From Shewanella corallii (GTDB lineage: Bacteria > Pseudomonadota > Gammaproteobacteria > Enterobacterales > Shewanellaceae), in the NCBI RefSeq assembly GCF_023349125.1, contig NZ_JAKIKT010000009.1, positions 124,001 through 188,000 on the forward strand: a DNA stretch of 64,000 nt. The letters are read 5' to 3'. Positions within the stretch are counted from its first letter, which is position 1. The number at the start of each line of letters is the position of its first letter. Position numbers and translations under genes: made by a program. The notes below the pieces were generated by a model, which had not been told where the DNA came from, searched no databases, and worked only from the letters and a program-made list of their open reading frames with translations. Of this stretch, positions 52,380 to 61,360 are shown piece by piece.

Positions 52380-53462
52380 ATGTTGCGTCGACTGATAACA
52401 CTGGGGTGCGAATACTCTGATACCAAGACACTGGAACGAAAGATCATTCTGGTGAATATTGCTGCGCTGCTCTCCATCATTACCACTGCTGCTTATTACC
52501 TGCTTTATCTTATCTACGACAATTCAGCTCTGTTGTTCTCAGGGGGATGTCAGATGTTATTGCTCCCCCTGTTCTCGCTGTCACTGTGGAACAACTATAG
52601 AGGTAATTTCACATCAGCCCGCTGGCTACTGTTTTTAGTTGCAGTGATCAGTGTGTTGACGGCTATCACTACAGGACAGGGAACCGTCTTCAACACCCAT
52701 TTTTACTTTATGCTTTTTGCCATCCTTCCCATTGCACTGTTTCGCAATGAAGAATGGTTGAGTAAAGCTGCTATGACATCGCTCAACATGATTATCTATA
52801 TCTATCTGGAGGTGTTTGGCTGGCCCCATGATCCGGCGATGGAACTGCTGAACCAAAGTCAGGTCATGTTTCTGCAGGTCATGGTTGCTGCATCCTGTAT
52901 CTCCTGCTTGATGATATTGCAATCCATCAACGAGGTTTACGCAGAACAGGCCGAACAATCACTTCAGCGACAGGCATTCACTGACGGTCTGACAGGCCTT
53001 TACAATCGTCGCTACTTCTCCATCCAGCTTAAGCAAAAAATGGCTCAGGCTCCCCTGTGTTTGCTGATGATGGATGTAGATCATTTTAAGCAGGTAAATG
53101 ACAACTATGGTCATGATGCGGGAGATCAAGCACTGAAGCACCTCGCTGAGGTGGTGATTGAGCATTTGCGATCAAATGAACTCTTTGCCCGAATTGGAGG
53201 AGAGGAGTTTGCGCTGATATTACCGGCAAAAGAGGCACGTCAACGGGCAGAAAAGCTCAGGCTTGCCATTGCATCTACCCCACTCTTCTATAAATCCAGG
53301 CGCATAGACCTCACCGTTTCTATTGGTGTCTATCAAAAGGGCAATGGTGACTCTGAAGAAGATATTATGAGGGGAGCTGACAAAGCTCTGTATCTGGCCA
53401 AGGTTCAAGGGCGCGACAGAGTAATCACCAACTCAGCCCCAGAATACAAAAAAACCAGCTGA
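52380..53462 (+). CDS. Membrane diguanylate cyclase (GGDEF)
   Basis: A 360-residue protein with about six hydrophobic helices in the first ~190 residues (MASE-like sensor, not assigned) and a GGDEF domain. The active-site motif is RIGGEEFAL, preceded by DVDHFKQVNDNYGHDAGD, so synthesis of c-di-GMP is expected. The inhibitory I-site position reads RSNE rather than RxxD, so feedback inhibition may be weak. The signal is unknown. The stop lies inside the intrinsic terminator. Confidence 0.9.
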   Translation: MLRRLITLGCEYSDTKTLERKIILVNIAALLSIITTAAYYLLYLIYDNSALLFSGGCQMLLLPLFSLSLWNNYRGNFTSARWLLFLVAVISVLTAITTGQGTVFNTHFYFMLFAILPIALFRNEEWLSKAAMTSLNMIIYIYLEVFGWPHDPAMELLNQSQVMFLQVMVAASCISCLMILQSINEVYAEQAEQSLQRQAFTDGLTGLYNRRYFSIQLKQKMAQAPLCLLMMDVDHFKQVNDNYGHDAGDQALKHLAEVVIEHLRSNELFARIGGEEFALILPAKEARQRAEKLRLAIASTPLFYKSRRIDLTVSIGVYQKGNGDSEEDIMRGADKALYLAKVQGRDRVITNSAPEYKKTS

Positions 53463-53477
53463 ATCAGCTGGTTTTTT
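53451..53477. terminator. Intrinsic terminator overlapping the diguanylate cyclase stop
   Basis: aaaaccagct (53451-53460) pairs with agctggtttt (53466-53475), followed by a T-run. A-rich upstream bases make it usable on both strands, for sspB as well. Confidence 0.88.
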
Positions 53478-53499
53478 CTGGCGAATATCTGTGGTTCCG

Positions 53500-53931
53500 T
53501 TATTTGACCACAGTCAGATGAGGGCGACGTTTTTCAGGCTCTTCTTCCGCCTTAACCACGTCATCACTCATCAACTCCTGCTCTTCAATCATGGCATCAT
53601 CAGCCATAAAAGCTTCTTCCATTTCGAACACCACGCCTGCACCATTCTCACGGGCATAGATAGCAATGACGGAAGCTAAAGGCAGGAGTATTTGCTGAGG
53701 AACACCACCAAAGCGGGCACTGAACTCAACAAAATCATTCCCCAATTGCAGATTGCTGACCGCCGAAGGCGCAACATTCAGCACTATCTGCCCATCTTTA
53801 ACATATTGCTGCGGAACCCGGGTGCCTTCGACATGAGCATCAACCACCAAATGGGGTGTCAGGTCATTGTCCAGCAACCATTCAAAGTAGGCACGCAACA
53901 GATATGGACGATGGGGAGTCATATTTGCCAT
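53500..53931 (-). CDS. sspB: ClpXP protease specificity-enhancing factor
   Basis: A 143-residue adaptor that binds ssrA-tagged and other substrates and delivers them to ClpXP. The N-terminal substrate-binding domain shows RPYLLRAYFEWLLDNDLTPH and GQIVLNVAPSAV, and the C-terminus ends with the ClpX-binding LTVVK. It is immediately downstream of sspA. Confidence 0.94.
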   Translation of the reverse strand: MANMTPHRPYLLRAYFEWLLDNDLTPHLVVDAHVEGTRVPQQYVKDGQIVLNVAPSAVSNLQLGNDFVEFSARFGGVPQQILLPLASVIAIYARENGAGVVFEMEEAFMADDAMIEEQELMSDDVVKAEEEPEKRRPHLTVVK

Positions 53932-54561
53932 TTACAGCCCCATGCGCAATTCACGTTCAGCTTCGGTCAGAGAAGCCTTGAATGATTCACGCTCGAAAAT
54001 GCGGGTCATATAAGCATTGATGTCTTTGGCAATACGGGCGTCCAGCTCAATACCCAGAGCAGGCAAACGCCACAACAGTGGACCAAGATAGCAATCAGCC
54101 AGACCGAACTCTTCGCTCATAAAGTATGGCATTTCAGCAAATACTGGCGCCACAGCAGTCAGGCTTTCAGCCAACTCTTTACGAGCAGCATCAGCACGGT
54201 CACCTTTCTTGATGCGATCAACCAGCACATACCAATCGCTTTCGATTCTGTGCATCATCAGACGGGTTTGGCCGCGGGATACAGGATAAACCGGCATCAG
54301 AGGCGGGTGAGGGAAGCGCTCATCCAGATATTCCATGATGATGCGAGACTCGTACAGTACCAGTTCACGGTCTACCAAAGTTGGAACTGTGTTGTAAGGG
54401 TTAACTTCCAACAAGTCCTCTGGCATATCGCTAGGGTTTACCTGCAACACATCAACAGTGACACCTTTTTCTGCCAAAACAATGCGAACTTGATGGCTAT
54501 ACAGATCATCGGCCCCGGAGAACAGGGTCATGACAGAGCGTTTATTGGCAGCAAGAGCCAT
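53932..54561 (-). CDS. sspA: Stringent starvation protein A
   Basis: A 209-residue GST-fold protein that binds RNA polymerase and controls stress and virulence genes. It has VMTLFSGADDLYSHQVRIVL, VNPYNTVPTLVDRELVLYES and RMGL at the end. It precedes sspB without a gap. GGAGGG upstream. A hairpin separates it from petC. Confidence 0.94.
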   Translation of the reverse strand: MALAANKRSVMTLFSGADDLYSHQVRIVLAEKGVTVDVLQVNPSDMPEDLLEVNPYNTVPTLVDRELVLYESRIIMEYLDERFPHPPLMPVYPVSRGQTRLMMHRIESDWYVLVDRIKKGDRADAARKELAESLTAVAPVFAEMPYFMSEEFGLADCYLGPLLWRLPALGIELDARIAKDINAYMTRIFERESFKASLTEAERELRMGL

Positions 54562-54590
54562 TGATACCCTCCAGAATCAGAAACAAAGAA

Positions 54591-54611
54591 ACGAGGGGCC
54601 CAGCCCCCCGT
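54591..54611 (-). terminator. Weak terminator-like hairpin between petC and sspA
   Basis: ggggc and gcccc close a 3-nt loop, extended by three more pairs after a mismatch; a T-rich segment follows on the minus strand. Read-through into sspA is likely. Confidence 0.5.
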
Positions 54612-54651
54612 TTACACTATGCGGATAGTATATTCTACCTGCTAAACAGGC

Positions 54652-55356
54652 CTAGTGTACATCCTTCCAATACTCTTTCTTGAGCAGGAATGCAAAGATG
54701 AAGAAGATGAACAGGAAGCCCAGCACCCAGTAACCCAGGCGCTCACGTTCGAGTCGCACGGGTTCAGCCGAGTAAGCCAGGAAAGCTGTCAGATCTTTCA
54801 CTACCTGCTGATACTCTTCTGGAGTCAGCTGGCCGCCGGTCGCTACGATAGTGCCGTCTTCCTGCAGCAGCGGAACACCCTGCAGCTCTTCCAACACATG
54901 CGGCATACCCACCATAGGGAACACAGTGTTGTTAGCCCCAAATGGACGGGATGGATCCTGATAGAAGCTGTTCAGATAGGTGTATACCCAATCTTCACCG
55001 CGTACACGGGATACCATAGTCAGATCCGGTGGCGCCGCGCCAAACCACTTTGCAGCATCCTTTTCAGGGATGGCGTTTTCCATCAGCTCACCGATCTTGG
55101 CGTCGGTAGGGATGTAGTTGGCTCGCATCTCATCAACAGAGATACCCAGGTCTTCGGCCACGCGACCATAACGCTGATACTGAGTGCTGTGGCAGGCTGC
55201 GCAATACTGCTGGAAATAACCCAGACCGCGTTGCAGAGACTCCTGATCCTTCAGCTGTTCTGTCCAGTCGATGCCGGTAGGCTCAATCTTTGGACCGCCC
55301 GCTGCCAGTACCAGGCTGGGTACCAGAGCAAACAATGCAATCAGTAATTTTTTCAT
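54652..55356 (-). CDS. petC: Ubiquinol-cytochrome c reductase, cytochrome c1 subunit
   Basis: A 234-residue membrane-bound cytochrome c of the bc1 complex. The signal peptide is followed by the haem motif YCAACHSTQY (CxxCH) near residue 50; the axial Met is in FPMVGMPHVL, and a C-terminal TM segment (about 210-230) anchors it. It passes electrons from the Rieske centre to soluble cytochromes. It overlaps petB by 4 nt. Confidence 0.95.
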   Translation of the reverse strand: MKKLLIALFALVPSLVLAAGGPKIEPTGIDWTEQLKDQESLQRGLGYFQQYCAACHSTQYQRYGRVAEDLGISVDEMRANYIPTDAKIGELMENAIPEKDAAKWFGAAPPDLTMVSRVRGEDWVYTYLNSFYQDPSRPFGANNTVFPMVGMPHVLEELQGVPLLQEDGTIVATGGQLTPEEYQQVVKDLTAFLAYSAEPVRLERERLGYWVLGFLFIFFIFAFLLKKEYWKDVH

Positions 55357-56570
55357 TTGAATGTCACCCTCTCTGGTACAGGCTTGGTCTTTTCGTTCTT
55401 ACTGTAAATCCACAGTGCGATGAAGAATCCAAAGTAAGTGATGGTGAAAATACGTGCCGCGATAGTCAGTGCAGGGGTTGCCGGTACCGCACCCAGGTAA
55501 CCCAGGACGATAAAGGACACAGTGAACTGAGCAATGTTCAGCTTATGGATAATGCTGCGGTAACGGATAGACTTAACGTTACAGCGATCCAGCCAAGGCA
55601 GTACAAACAGCACCAGAATCGACAGACCCATCATGATCACGCCGCCCAACTTATCGGGAACAGCACGCAGAATGGCGTAGAAAGGAGTGAAGTACCAAAC
55701 AGGTGCAATATGCTCAGGCGTCTTCATTGGGTTAGCCGCTTCAAAGTTTGGCTTTTCAAGGAAGTAACCGCCGCCCTCAGGCATAAAGAAGAGCACATAG
55801 CAGAACAGGATAAGGAAGCCTGCCACACCAACAATATCTTTCACTGTGTAGTATGGGTGGAATGGGATGCCATCCACAGGCCAGCCGTTCTCATCTTTGT
55901 TCTTCTTAATTTCAACACCGTCTGGGTTGTTGGAACCTACTTCGTGCAGTGCAATCAGATGCAGGAATACCAGAACAACCAACACCAGTGGCAGCGCGAT
56001 AACGTGCAGAGCAAAGAAACGGTTCAAGGTCGCGCCGGACACGACGTAATCACCACGGATCCACAGTGTCAGGTCATCACCAATAACAGGAATCGCACCA
56101 AACAGAGAGATAATTACCTGTGCACCCCAGTAGGACATCTGTCCCCATGGCAGCAGATAGCCCATAAAGGCTTCAGCCATCAGTACCAGGAAGATCAGCA
56201 TACCGAACAACCACAGCAGCTCCCGTGGCTTTTGGTATGAACCATAGATCAAGCCACGGAACATGTGCAGGTAGATCACCACGAAGAATGCAGAAGCCCC
56301 TGTGGAGTGCATATAGCGCAACAACCAGCCGTATTCCACATCACGCATGATGTACTCAATGGAGGCAAAGGCGCCTTCTGCAGTTGGTACATAGTTCATG
56401 GTCAGCCAGATACCGGTCAGCAGCTGGTTTACCAGTACCAGCAGAGCCAGAGAGCCGAAGAAGTACCAAAAGTTAAAGTTCTTTGGGGTAGCGTATTGGC
56501 CGACGTGACGGTTATAGGTCGCCGTCATCGGAATACGGGCATCAATCCAATCAATAATCTTGTTAGCCAT
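55353..56570 (-). CDS. petB: Ubiquinol-cytochrome c reductase, cytochrome b subunit
   Basis: A 405-residue membrane protein with about eight helices carrying two haems b. The His pairs are in LLRYMHSTGAS, VIYLHMFRG, FFALHVIALP and VFLHLIALHE, and the PEWY-type quinol motif appears as APVWYFTPFYA near residue 285. It overlaps both neighbours by 1-4 nt, giving a tightly coupled petABC operon. Confidence 0.96.
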   Translation of the reverse strand: MANKIIDWIDARIPMTATYNRHVGQYATPKNFNFWYFFGSLALLVLVNQLLTGIWLTMNYVPTAEGAFASIEYIMRDVEYGWLLRYMHSTGASAFFVVIYLHMFRGLIYGSYQKPRELLWLFGMLIFLVLMAEAFMGYLLPWGQMSYWGAQVIISLFGAIPVIGDDLTLWIRGDYVVSGATLNRFFALHVIALPLVLVVLVFLHLIALHEVGSNNPDGVEIKKNKDENGWPVDGIPFHPYYTVKDIVGVAGFLILFCYVLFFMPEGGGYFLEKPNFEAANPMKTPEHIAPVWYFTPFYAILRAVPDKLGGVIMMGLSILVLFVLPWLDRCNVKSIRYRSIIHKLNIAQFTVSFIVLGYLGAVPATPALTIAARIFTITYFGFFIALWIYSKNEKTKPVPERVTFK

Positions 56571-57160
56571 TACGCAGCTCCTTCGCTGACACCGATAAGT
56601 ACGGTGCTATCATCCAGATACTGATGTGGCGGGATAACCAGGTTCAGTGGTGCCGGTACACCCGAGAATACACGGCCGGCCATGTCAAACTTGGAACCGT
56701 GACAAGGGCAGAAGAAACCTGATGCAACACCTTCAACCTGCTCACCAAATGAATCAGGCAGGTAGGTCGGTGAACAACCCAGGTGAGTACAAAGACCAAC
56801 AGCGATAAAGTACTCTGGGTTGATAGCACGGGTTGGATTCTGTGCATATTCAGGCTGCTGAGGCTCTTCTGAATTGGGATCACGAAGCTGATCATCGAGA
56901 GAGGGAAGCACATCCAGAACTTCCTTGGTACGGCGAACTACCCATACGGGCTTGCCTCGCCACTCAACGCGGATCAATTGACCCGGTTCAATCTTACTGA
57001 TATTGACTTCTACCGGCGCGCCCGCAGCTTTTGCCTTGGCACTCGGATTCCATGACTTAATAAAGGGAACCGCTACAGCGACGGCACCAGCACCGCCAAT
57101 TACAGCGGTTGCGGCGGTCAGGAATCTGCGACGTCCGGTATCGACTGGCGCATTGCTCAT
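56570..57160 (-). CDS. petA: Ubiquinol-cytochrome c reductase, Rieske iron-sulfur subunit
   Basis: A 196-residue Rieske protein with a twin-arginine leader (GRRRFLTAATAV) and the cluster-binding motifs CTHLGC and CPCHGS, each contributing Cys and His. It is first in petABC and delivers electrons to cytochrome c1. GGAGA precedes the ATG and a sigma-70 -10 lies about 100 nt upstream. Confidence 0.96.
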   Translation of the reverse strand: MSNAPVDTGRRRFLTAATAVIGGAGAVAVAVPFIKSWNPSAKAKAAGAPVEVNISKIEPGQLIRVEWRGKPVWVVRRTKEVLDVLPSLDDQLRDPNSEEPQQPEYAQNPTRAINPEYFIAVGLCTHLGCSPTYLPDSFGEQVEGVASGFFCPCHGSKFDMAGRVFSGVPAPLNLVIPPHQYLDDSTVLIGVSEGAA

Positions 57161-57253
57161 CCACTTATCTCCAAGAGGGTGTAGGAATGTTCGTTCTAAT
57201 AATAGTCGTCCTACAAAGTTCTGCCTTCCCAGCAGAAATTTGAGACGCGGCTC

Positions 57254-57259
57254 ATTATA
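57254..57259 (-). promoter_or_regulatory. -10 element of petABC
   Basis: TATAAT on the minus strand, about 95 nt upstream of petA. No matching -35 hexamer at 16-18 nt could be identified. Confidence 0.5.
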
Positions 57260-57262
57260 ACG

Positions 57263-57540
57263 AAAATTTAGAAGCAGATCATAGCGAAAACAGATAACAA
57301 TCGATGTAACTTTGTCATTTTTGTGAAAAACCGGCCAAAACCAAAGATAACAATACCAACAATCCCCTTACTCCACAGGACAAATGCCAAACACAAAAAT
57401 AAAGTGTCCTATTTATGAATAAGTTACGTCTGATATTAGCCATCTCTCCTGACTGCACATTCAATTGAGAGTATTTTCCATTTCTGTTCCAACATTCCGC
57501 GTAAGGGACTATCCAGCCGTGCGGTGCCTGTTAAGGCAAT
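57263..57540. other. Non-coding region upstream of petABC
   Basis: About 280 nt between the petABC promoter area and the hflC terminator. AT-rich, with no supportable gene; an aggaca...tgtcct inverted pair (about 57376-57410) is the only structure noted. Confidence 0.3.
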
Positions 57541-57568
57541 AAAAAAACCCGGCGTCAGGCCGGGTTTT
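57541..57568 (-). terminator. Intrinsic terminator after hflC
   Basis: A 10-bp stem (aaaacccggc/gccgggtttt) with a 5-nt loop is followed on the minus strand by TTTTTTT. It lies just past the hflC stop. Confidence 0.88.
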
Positions 57569-57588
57569 CGTTTACAGAGCAAACTGGA

Positions 57589-58467
57589 TTATTTTCCCGT
57601 CTCACTCTTCATATAACGGAAAAACTCGCTGTCTGGTTCAAGTACCATCACGTCAGAGTTGTTATTGAAACTCTCACGGTAGGCCTCAAGACTACGCATA
57701 AACGCATAGAACTCTGGGTCTTTGGAGTAAGTATCAGCGTAGATCTTTGCCGCCTGCGCATCACCCTCACCTCGCACCGTCAGCGCTTTACGTTGAGCTT
57801 CTGCAATCTGAATCTCCACGTTGGCGTCGGTGGTAGCGCGAATGATTTCAGCCTGCTCACGGCCCTGAGCACGGTGCTCTTTGGCCACAGCCTGACGCTC
57901 TGCACGCATACGCTGGTAAATACTGTTACTCACGTTGGCAGGCAGGTTGATCTGCTTAACACGCACATCCACCACTTCAATACCCAGGTCTTTGGCACTC
58001 TCTGCAGCATTCTTCAAGGCATCCATCTGCAGCTCGTCACGGCTGCCAGACACAATTTCCTTGATGGTACGACGACCGAACTCAGTACGCAGGTCGTTGT
58101 TAATTTTACGCTGCAGCAGGCTCTCGGCGTTTGCCTTGATACCACCATTGGTAGACAGGTAGTACTTGGCAAAGTCCTTGATGCGCCATTTCACATAGGA
58201 ATCAACCATCAAGTCTTTCTTTTCAGACGTCACAAAACGGTCAGCTGCACCATCCAAAGTCTGGATACGGGAGTCCAGATAACGGATTTTATCAATTACA
58301 GGGATCTTCAGGTGAATACCAGGAGCAAATACCTTGGTCTGGTCATCCACCTTCATTACCTTACCGAAACGGGACACAATTGCCCGCTCACCTTCATTAA
58401 CCACGAATACCGAGGATACGCCGACTACCAGCAGTATCGCGGCAATAATCAGACCAAAACGACCCAT
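57589..58467 (-). CDS. hflC: HflC, FtsH modulator
   Basis: A 292-residue SPFH/band-7 inner-membrane protein with one N-terminal TM helix (LIIAAILLVVGVSSVF). With HflK it forms a periplasmic cage around FtsH and regulates proteolysis. EGERAIVSRFGKV and RAQGREQAEIIRATTDANVEI are conserved. It is 3 nt after hflK. Confidence 0.95.
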   Translation of the reverse strand: MGRFGLIIAAILLVVGVSSVFVVNEGERAIVSRFGKVMKVDDQTKVFAPGIHLKIPVIDKIRYLDSRIQTLDGAADRFVTSEKKDLMVDSYVKWRIKDFAKYYLSTNGGIKANAESLLQRKINNDLRTEFGRRTIKEIVSGSRDELQMDALKNAAESAKDLGIEVVDVRVKQINLPANVSNSIYQRMRAERQAVAKEHRAQGREQAEIIRATTDANVEIQIAEAQRKALTVRGEGDAQAAKIYADTYSKDPEFYAFMRSLEAYRESFNNNSDVMVLEPDSEFFRYMKSETGK

Positions 58468-58470
58468 CTG

Positions 58471-59625
58471 TTATTCCCTCCCCAGTCGAATTCGTTCTTC
58501 GCGGGACAAGCGCCCGCTTGCAGGCATATTGGAATGTACGCTGTTAACAGAGCTAGCTTGTTCCGAAGGTGAAGTTACCTTAGGAGAAGAAGACTCAGAT
58601 ACATTACCCGATGGCTTACGCTCCATCATCTTGTCCAAAGGCAGGTACATCATATTGCCGCTGTTTTTGGCATCAATGATCACCTTGTTATTGCCGGACA
58701 TCACCTTCTGCATGGTATCCAGATACAGGCGCTGACGGGTTACTTCCGGCGCAGCCTTGTACTCAGGCAACAGCTTTTCGAACTGAGCAACCTGACCTTC
58801 TGCTTCCAGTGTGACACGTTGCTTGTAAGCTTCCGCCTGCTGAGACATACGCTCTACCATACCACGAGCTTTAGGCTCAACTTCACGGGAGTAAGCTTCA
58901 GCTTCACGAATGAAACGCTGCTCATCTTCCTGTGCCGCAATGGCATCATCGAAGGCGTCTTTTACTTCTTCAGGCGGACGCGCCGGCAGGAAGTTCACAT
59001 CAACAACGGTAAGACCCAGGTTGTAAGGCTCGATAATACGCTCCAGCTCTTTCCAGGTATCGTTACGAATACCTTCACGGCCAGTCGTCAGGATATCGTC
59101 CATCTTGTTGTGGCCGATAACATAACGCAGCGCACTGTCAGTGGCTTCACGCAGACTGGAATTGGCGTCTACCGCACTGAACAGATATTTATATGGATCG
59201 GTAACCCGATACTGAACATCCATTTCAACCTGAACCAGGTTTTCGTCAGCCGTCAGCATGCTGCCCGCTGCTGGGATAGAACGTACAGTTTCTACGTCAA
59301 CCGGATACACTTCTTCAATGAAAGTAGGCTTCCACTGCAGGCCAGGCTCAACCAGACCTACGTACTCACCGAATCGCAAAGCCACGCCTCGCTCAGCTTC
59401 CTTAACGGAGTAGAGACCAGACAGGAACCAGACGATGGCGGCAATAACCAGAATCAGAATTACGCCATAATTACCGATGCCAGATCCTGAGGACCCGGAA
59501 CCTTTACCACCAAAACGCTTGGAGAGGTTACGAAACACCTCATCCAGATCCGGTGGCCCCTTATCATTGCTGCCTTTATTTCCCCAAGGGTCATTGCCCT
59601 TGTTTCCGGGCTCATTCCAAGCCAT
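58471..59625 (-). CDS. hflK: HflK, FtsH modulator
   Basis: A 384-residue partner of HflC. A Gly/Asn-rich cytoplasmic start (AWNEPGNKGNDPWGNKG), a TM helix near residue 60, the SPFH domain with EAERGVALRFGEYV, and a C-terminal Ser-rich tail are visible. It is third in the hfq-hflX-hflK-hflC order. Confidence 0.95.
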   Translation of the reverse strand: MAWNEPGNKGNDPWGNKGSNDKGPPDLDEVFRNLSKRFGGKGSGSSGSGIGNYGVILILVIAAIVWFLSGLYSVKEAERGVALRFGEYVGLVEPGLQWKPTFIEEVYPVDVETVRSIPAAGSMLTADENLVQVEMDVQYRVTDPYKYLFSAVDANSSLREATDSALRYVIGHNKMDDILTTGREGIRNDTWKELERIIEPYNLGLTVVDVNFLPARPPEEVKDAFDDAIAAQEDEQRFIREAEAYSREVEPKARGMVERMSQQAEAYKQRVTLEAEGQVAQFEKLLPEYKAAPEVTRQRLYLDTMQKVMSGNNKVIIDAKNSGNMMYLPLDKMMERKPSGNVSESSSPKVTSPSEQASSVNSVHSNMPASGRLSREERIRLGRE

Positions 59626-59686
59626 TTAGCACTCCATAAGCGGATAAAATAAAAGAGATTACTACCAAAAATACCTTATTTGTTCC

Positions 59687-60970
59687 TTAATGAACAACCA
59701 AGGTTTCCAATTCGCCTTCGCTTTGCTTGAGCAATCTTCGCCAGTCAGCATCCGAAAGGCGTACATTCAGTATACAGTTACCCAGGTCATCGTACTCCTG
59801 GTCCTGAATAGCTTCCAGTCGATATAGCTGTCCCAGATAGTGTCCAGCAGCGGCGGGGATCTTCAGCGTCACTTCATGAATGGTGTCACCCACAAGTTCA
59901 GTAATCGCTTGCTGGATAAGCTCCAGCCCCAACCTTTGTTGTGCAGAGACCCACACACGGGTTGGAACGCCCTCTGCATCATAATCTATACGTGGCGAAA
60001 CCTCTTCCAGCAGGTCAATTTTGTTACAAATGATGAGCTGAGGGATCTCATGGGCATCAATCTCCTTCAGCACTTCCTGCACCTGCTCAAAGTTATCAGC
60101 CATGTTTTCATCTGCACAGTCAACAACATGCAACAGGAGATCTGCTTCACGGGTTTCCTGCAAAGTTGCCTTGAACGCAGCGACCAGATCGTGGGGAAGG
60201 TGACGGATAAAGCCTACGGTATCAGCAAGAAAGACGGCGCCATCCTGCAGTTCCAATTTGCGCAACGTGGGGTCCAGCGTCGCAAACAACTGATCCGCAG
60301 CATAGACTTCCGCTGACGTTAATGCATTGAAAAGTGTAGATTTTCCAGCATTGGTATAACCCACCAATGACACAGTGGGCATATCACTTCGCTGGCGGGC
60401 ACGACGGCTTTGCTCACGCTGACGGTCAACCTTGTCCAGACGACGGTTAATAGCCTTAATCCGGCCCCGTAATAAACGTCTGTCGGTTTCCAGCTGGGTC
60501 TCACCCGGGCCACGCAAGCCAATACCGCCCTTCTGGCGTTCAAGGTGAGTCCATCCCCGTACCAGGCGAGTCGACATGTGGCGCAACTGCGCTAGCTCCA
60601 CCTGCAACTTACCTTCGTGGGTACGGGCCCGCTGAGCAAAAATATCTAGAATCAGCGTGGTTCGGTCCAGTACCCGGCACTTACAAACCATCTCCAGGTT
60701 TCTTTCCTGTGCCGGCGTCAACGCGTGATTGAAAATCACCACATTGGCGTCTGTTGCCGCAACCATGGCAGCTAACTCTTCAGCTTTGCCTGAACCAACA
60801 AAAAATTTGCGATCAGGCGCGCGGCGGCTTCCCGTTATCACACCTACAGAGCGTGCACCTGCCGACTCTACCAATAATTGAAGTTCGACAAGATCTTCCC
60901 GACTGTTTTCGTCAGAAAAATCGATATGGACAAGTACCGCTGTCTCTCCCGCCTCATAACGATCAAACAA
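59687..60970 (-). CDS. hflX: GTPase HflX
   Basis: A 427-residue ribosome-associated GTPase that splits or rescues stalled ribosomes. The N-terminal HflX domain has HIDFSDENSREDL, followed by the glycine-rich linker GGIGLRGPGETQLETDRRLL, then G1 GYTNAGKSTLF, G3 DTVGF and G4 CNKIDLL. It lies 18 nt after hfq. Confidence 0.95.
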   Translation of the reverse strand: MFDRYEAGETAVLVHIDFSDENSREDLVELQLLVESAGARSVGVITGSRRAPDRKFFVGSGKAEELAAMVAATDANVVIFNHALTPAQERNLEMVCKCRVLDRTTLILDIFAQRARTHEGKLQVELAQLRHMSTRLVRGWTHLERQKGGIGLRGPGETQLETDRRLLRGRIKAINRRLDKVDRQREQSRRARQRSDMPTVSLVGYTNAGKSTLFNALTSAEVYAADQLFATLDPTLRKLELQDGAVFLADTVGFIRHLPHDLVAAFKATLQETREADLLLHVVDCADENMADNFEQVQEVLKEIDAHEIPQLIICNKIDLLEEVSPRIDYDAEGVPTRVWVSAQQRLGLELIQQAITELVGDTIHEVTLKIPAAAGHYLGQLYRLEAIQDQEYDDLGNCILNVRLSDADWRRLLKQSEGELETLVVH

Positions 60971-60988
60971 GAAGCAAACCCCTAAAGC

Positions 60989-61264
60989 TTATTCGCCGTG
61001 ATTGGCGTCGTCCTGCTGATGGTTGTAACCACCCTGGTTCTGTTGATGACCACCCACGTTAAATGGACGGGAAGGCACAACAGTAGAAATGGCATGCTTG
61101 TAGACCATTTGGCTGACAGTGTTTTTCAGCAAAATAACAAACTGGTCAAAAGACTCTACCTGGCCCTGCAGTTTGATGCCGTTAACCAAATAAATAGAAA
61201 CTGGAACGCGCTCGCGGCGCAGTGCGTTCAAAAATGGGTCTTGTAAAGATTGCCCCTTAGCCAT
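60989..61264 (-). CDS. hfq: RNA chaperone Hfq
   Basis: A 91-residue Sm-like protein; hexameric sRNA chaperone. Sm1 contains SIYLVNGIKLQGQVESFDQF and Sm2 ends with YKHAISTVVP; the tail is Gln/His/Asn-rich and a little shorter than the enteric form. AGGA precedes the ATG and a -10-like TATAAT lies at 61338-61343 in the gap after miaA. Confidence 0.97.
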   Translation of the reverse strand: MAKGQSLQDPFLNALRRERVPVSIYLVNGIKLQGQVESFDQFVILLKNTVSQMVYKHAISTVVPSRPFNVGGHQQNQGGYNHQQDDANHGE

Positions 61265-61337
61265 TTCGTCTTTCCTTTTTTAATTTATCTTCAAAATCAA
61301 GAATTACAGTTGTATCACACTGTATCTCAAACTCAGT

Positions 61338-61343
61338 ATTATA
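61338..61343 (-). promoter_or_regulatory. Candidate -10 of an hfq promoter
   Basis: TATAAT on the minus strand in the miaA-hfq gap, about 75 nt before hfq. The -35 is not clear. In E. coli, hfq also has internal promoters within miaA. Confidence 0.4.
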
Positions 61344-61360
61344 TAGCACGGTCGAATAAT

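Noticed and set aside
55290..56240. 316-codon frame antisense to petB/petC
   Set aside because: It lies entirely opposite conserved petBC genes and has no start signal or recognisable motif.
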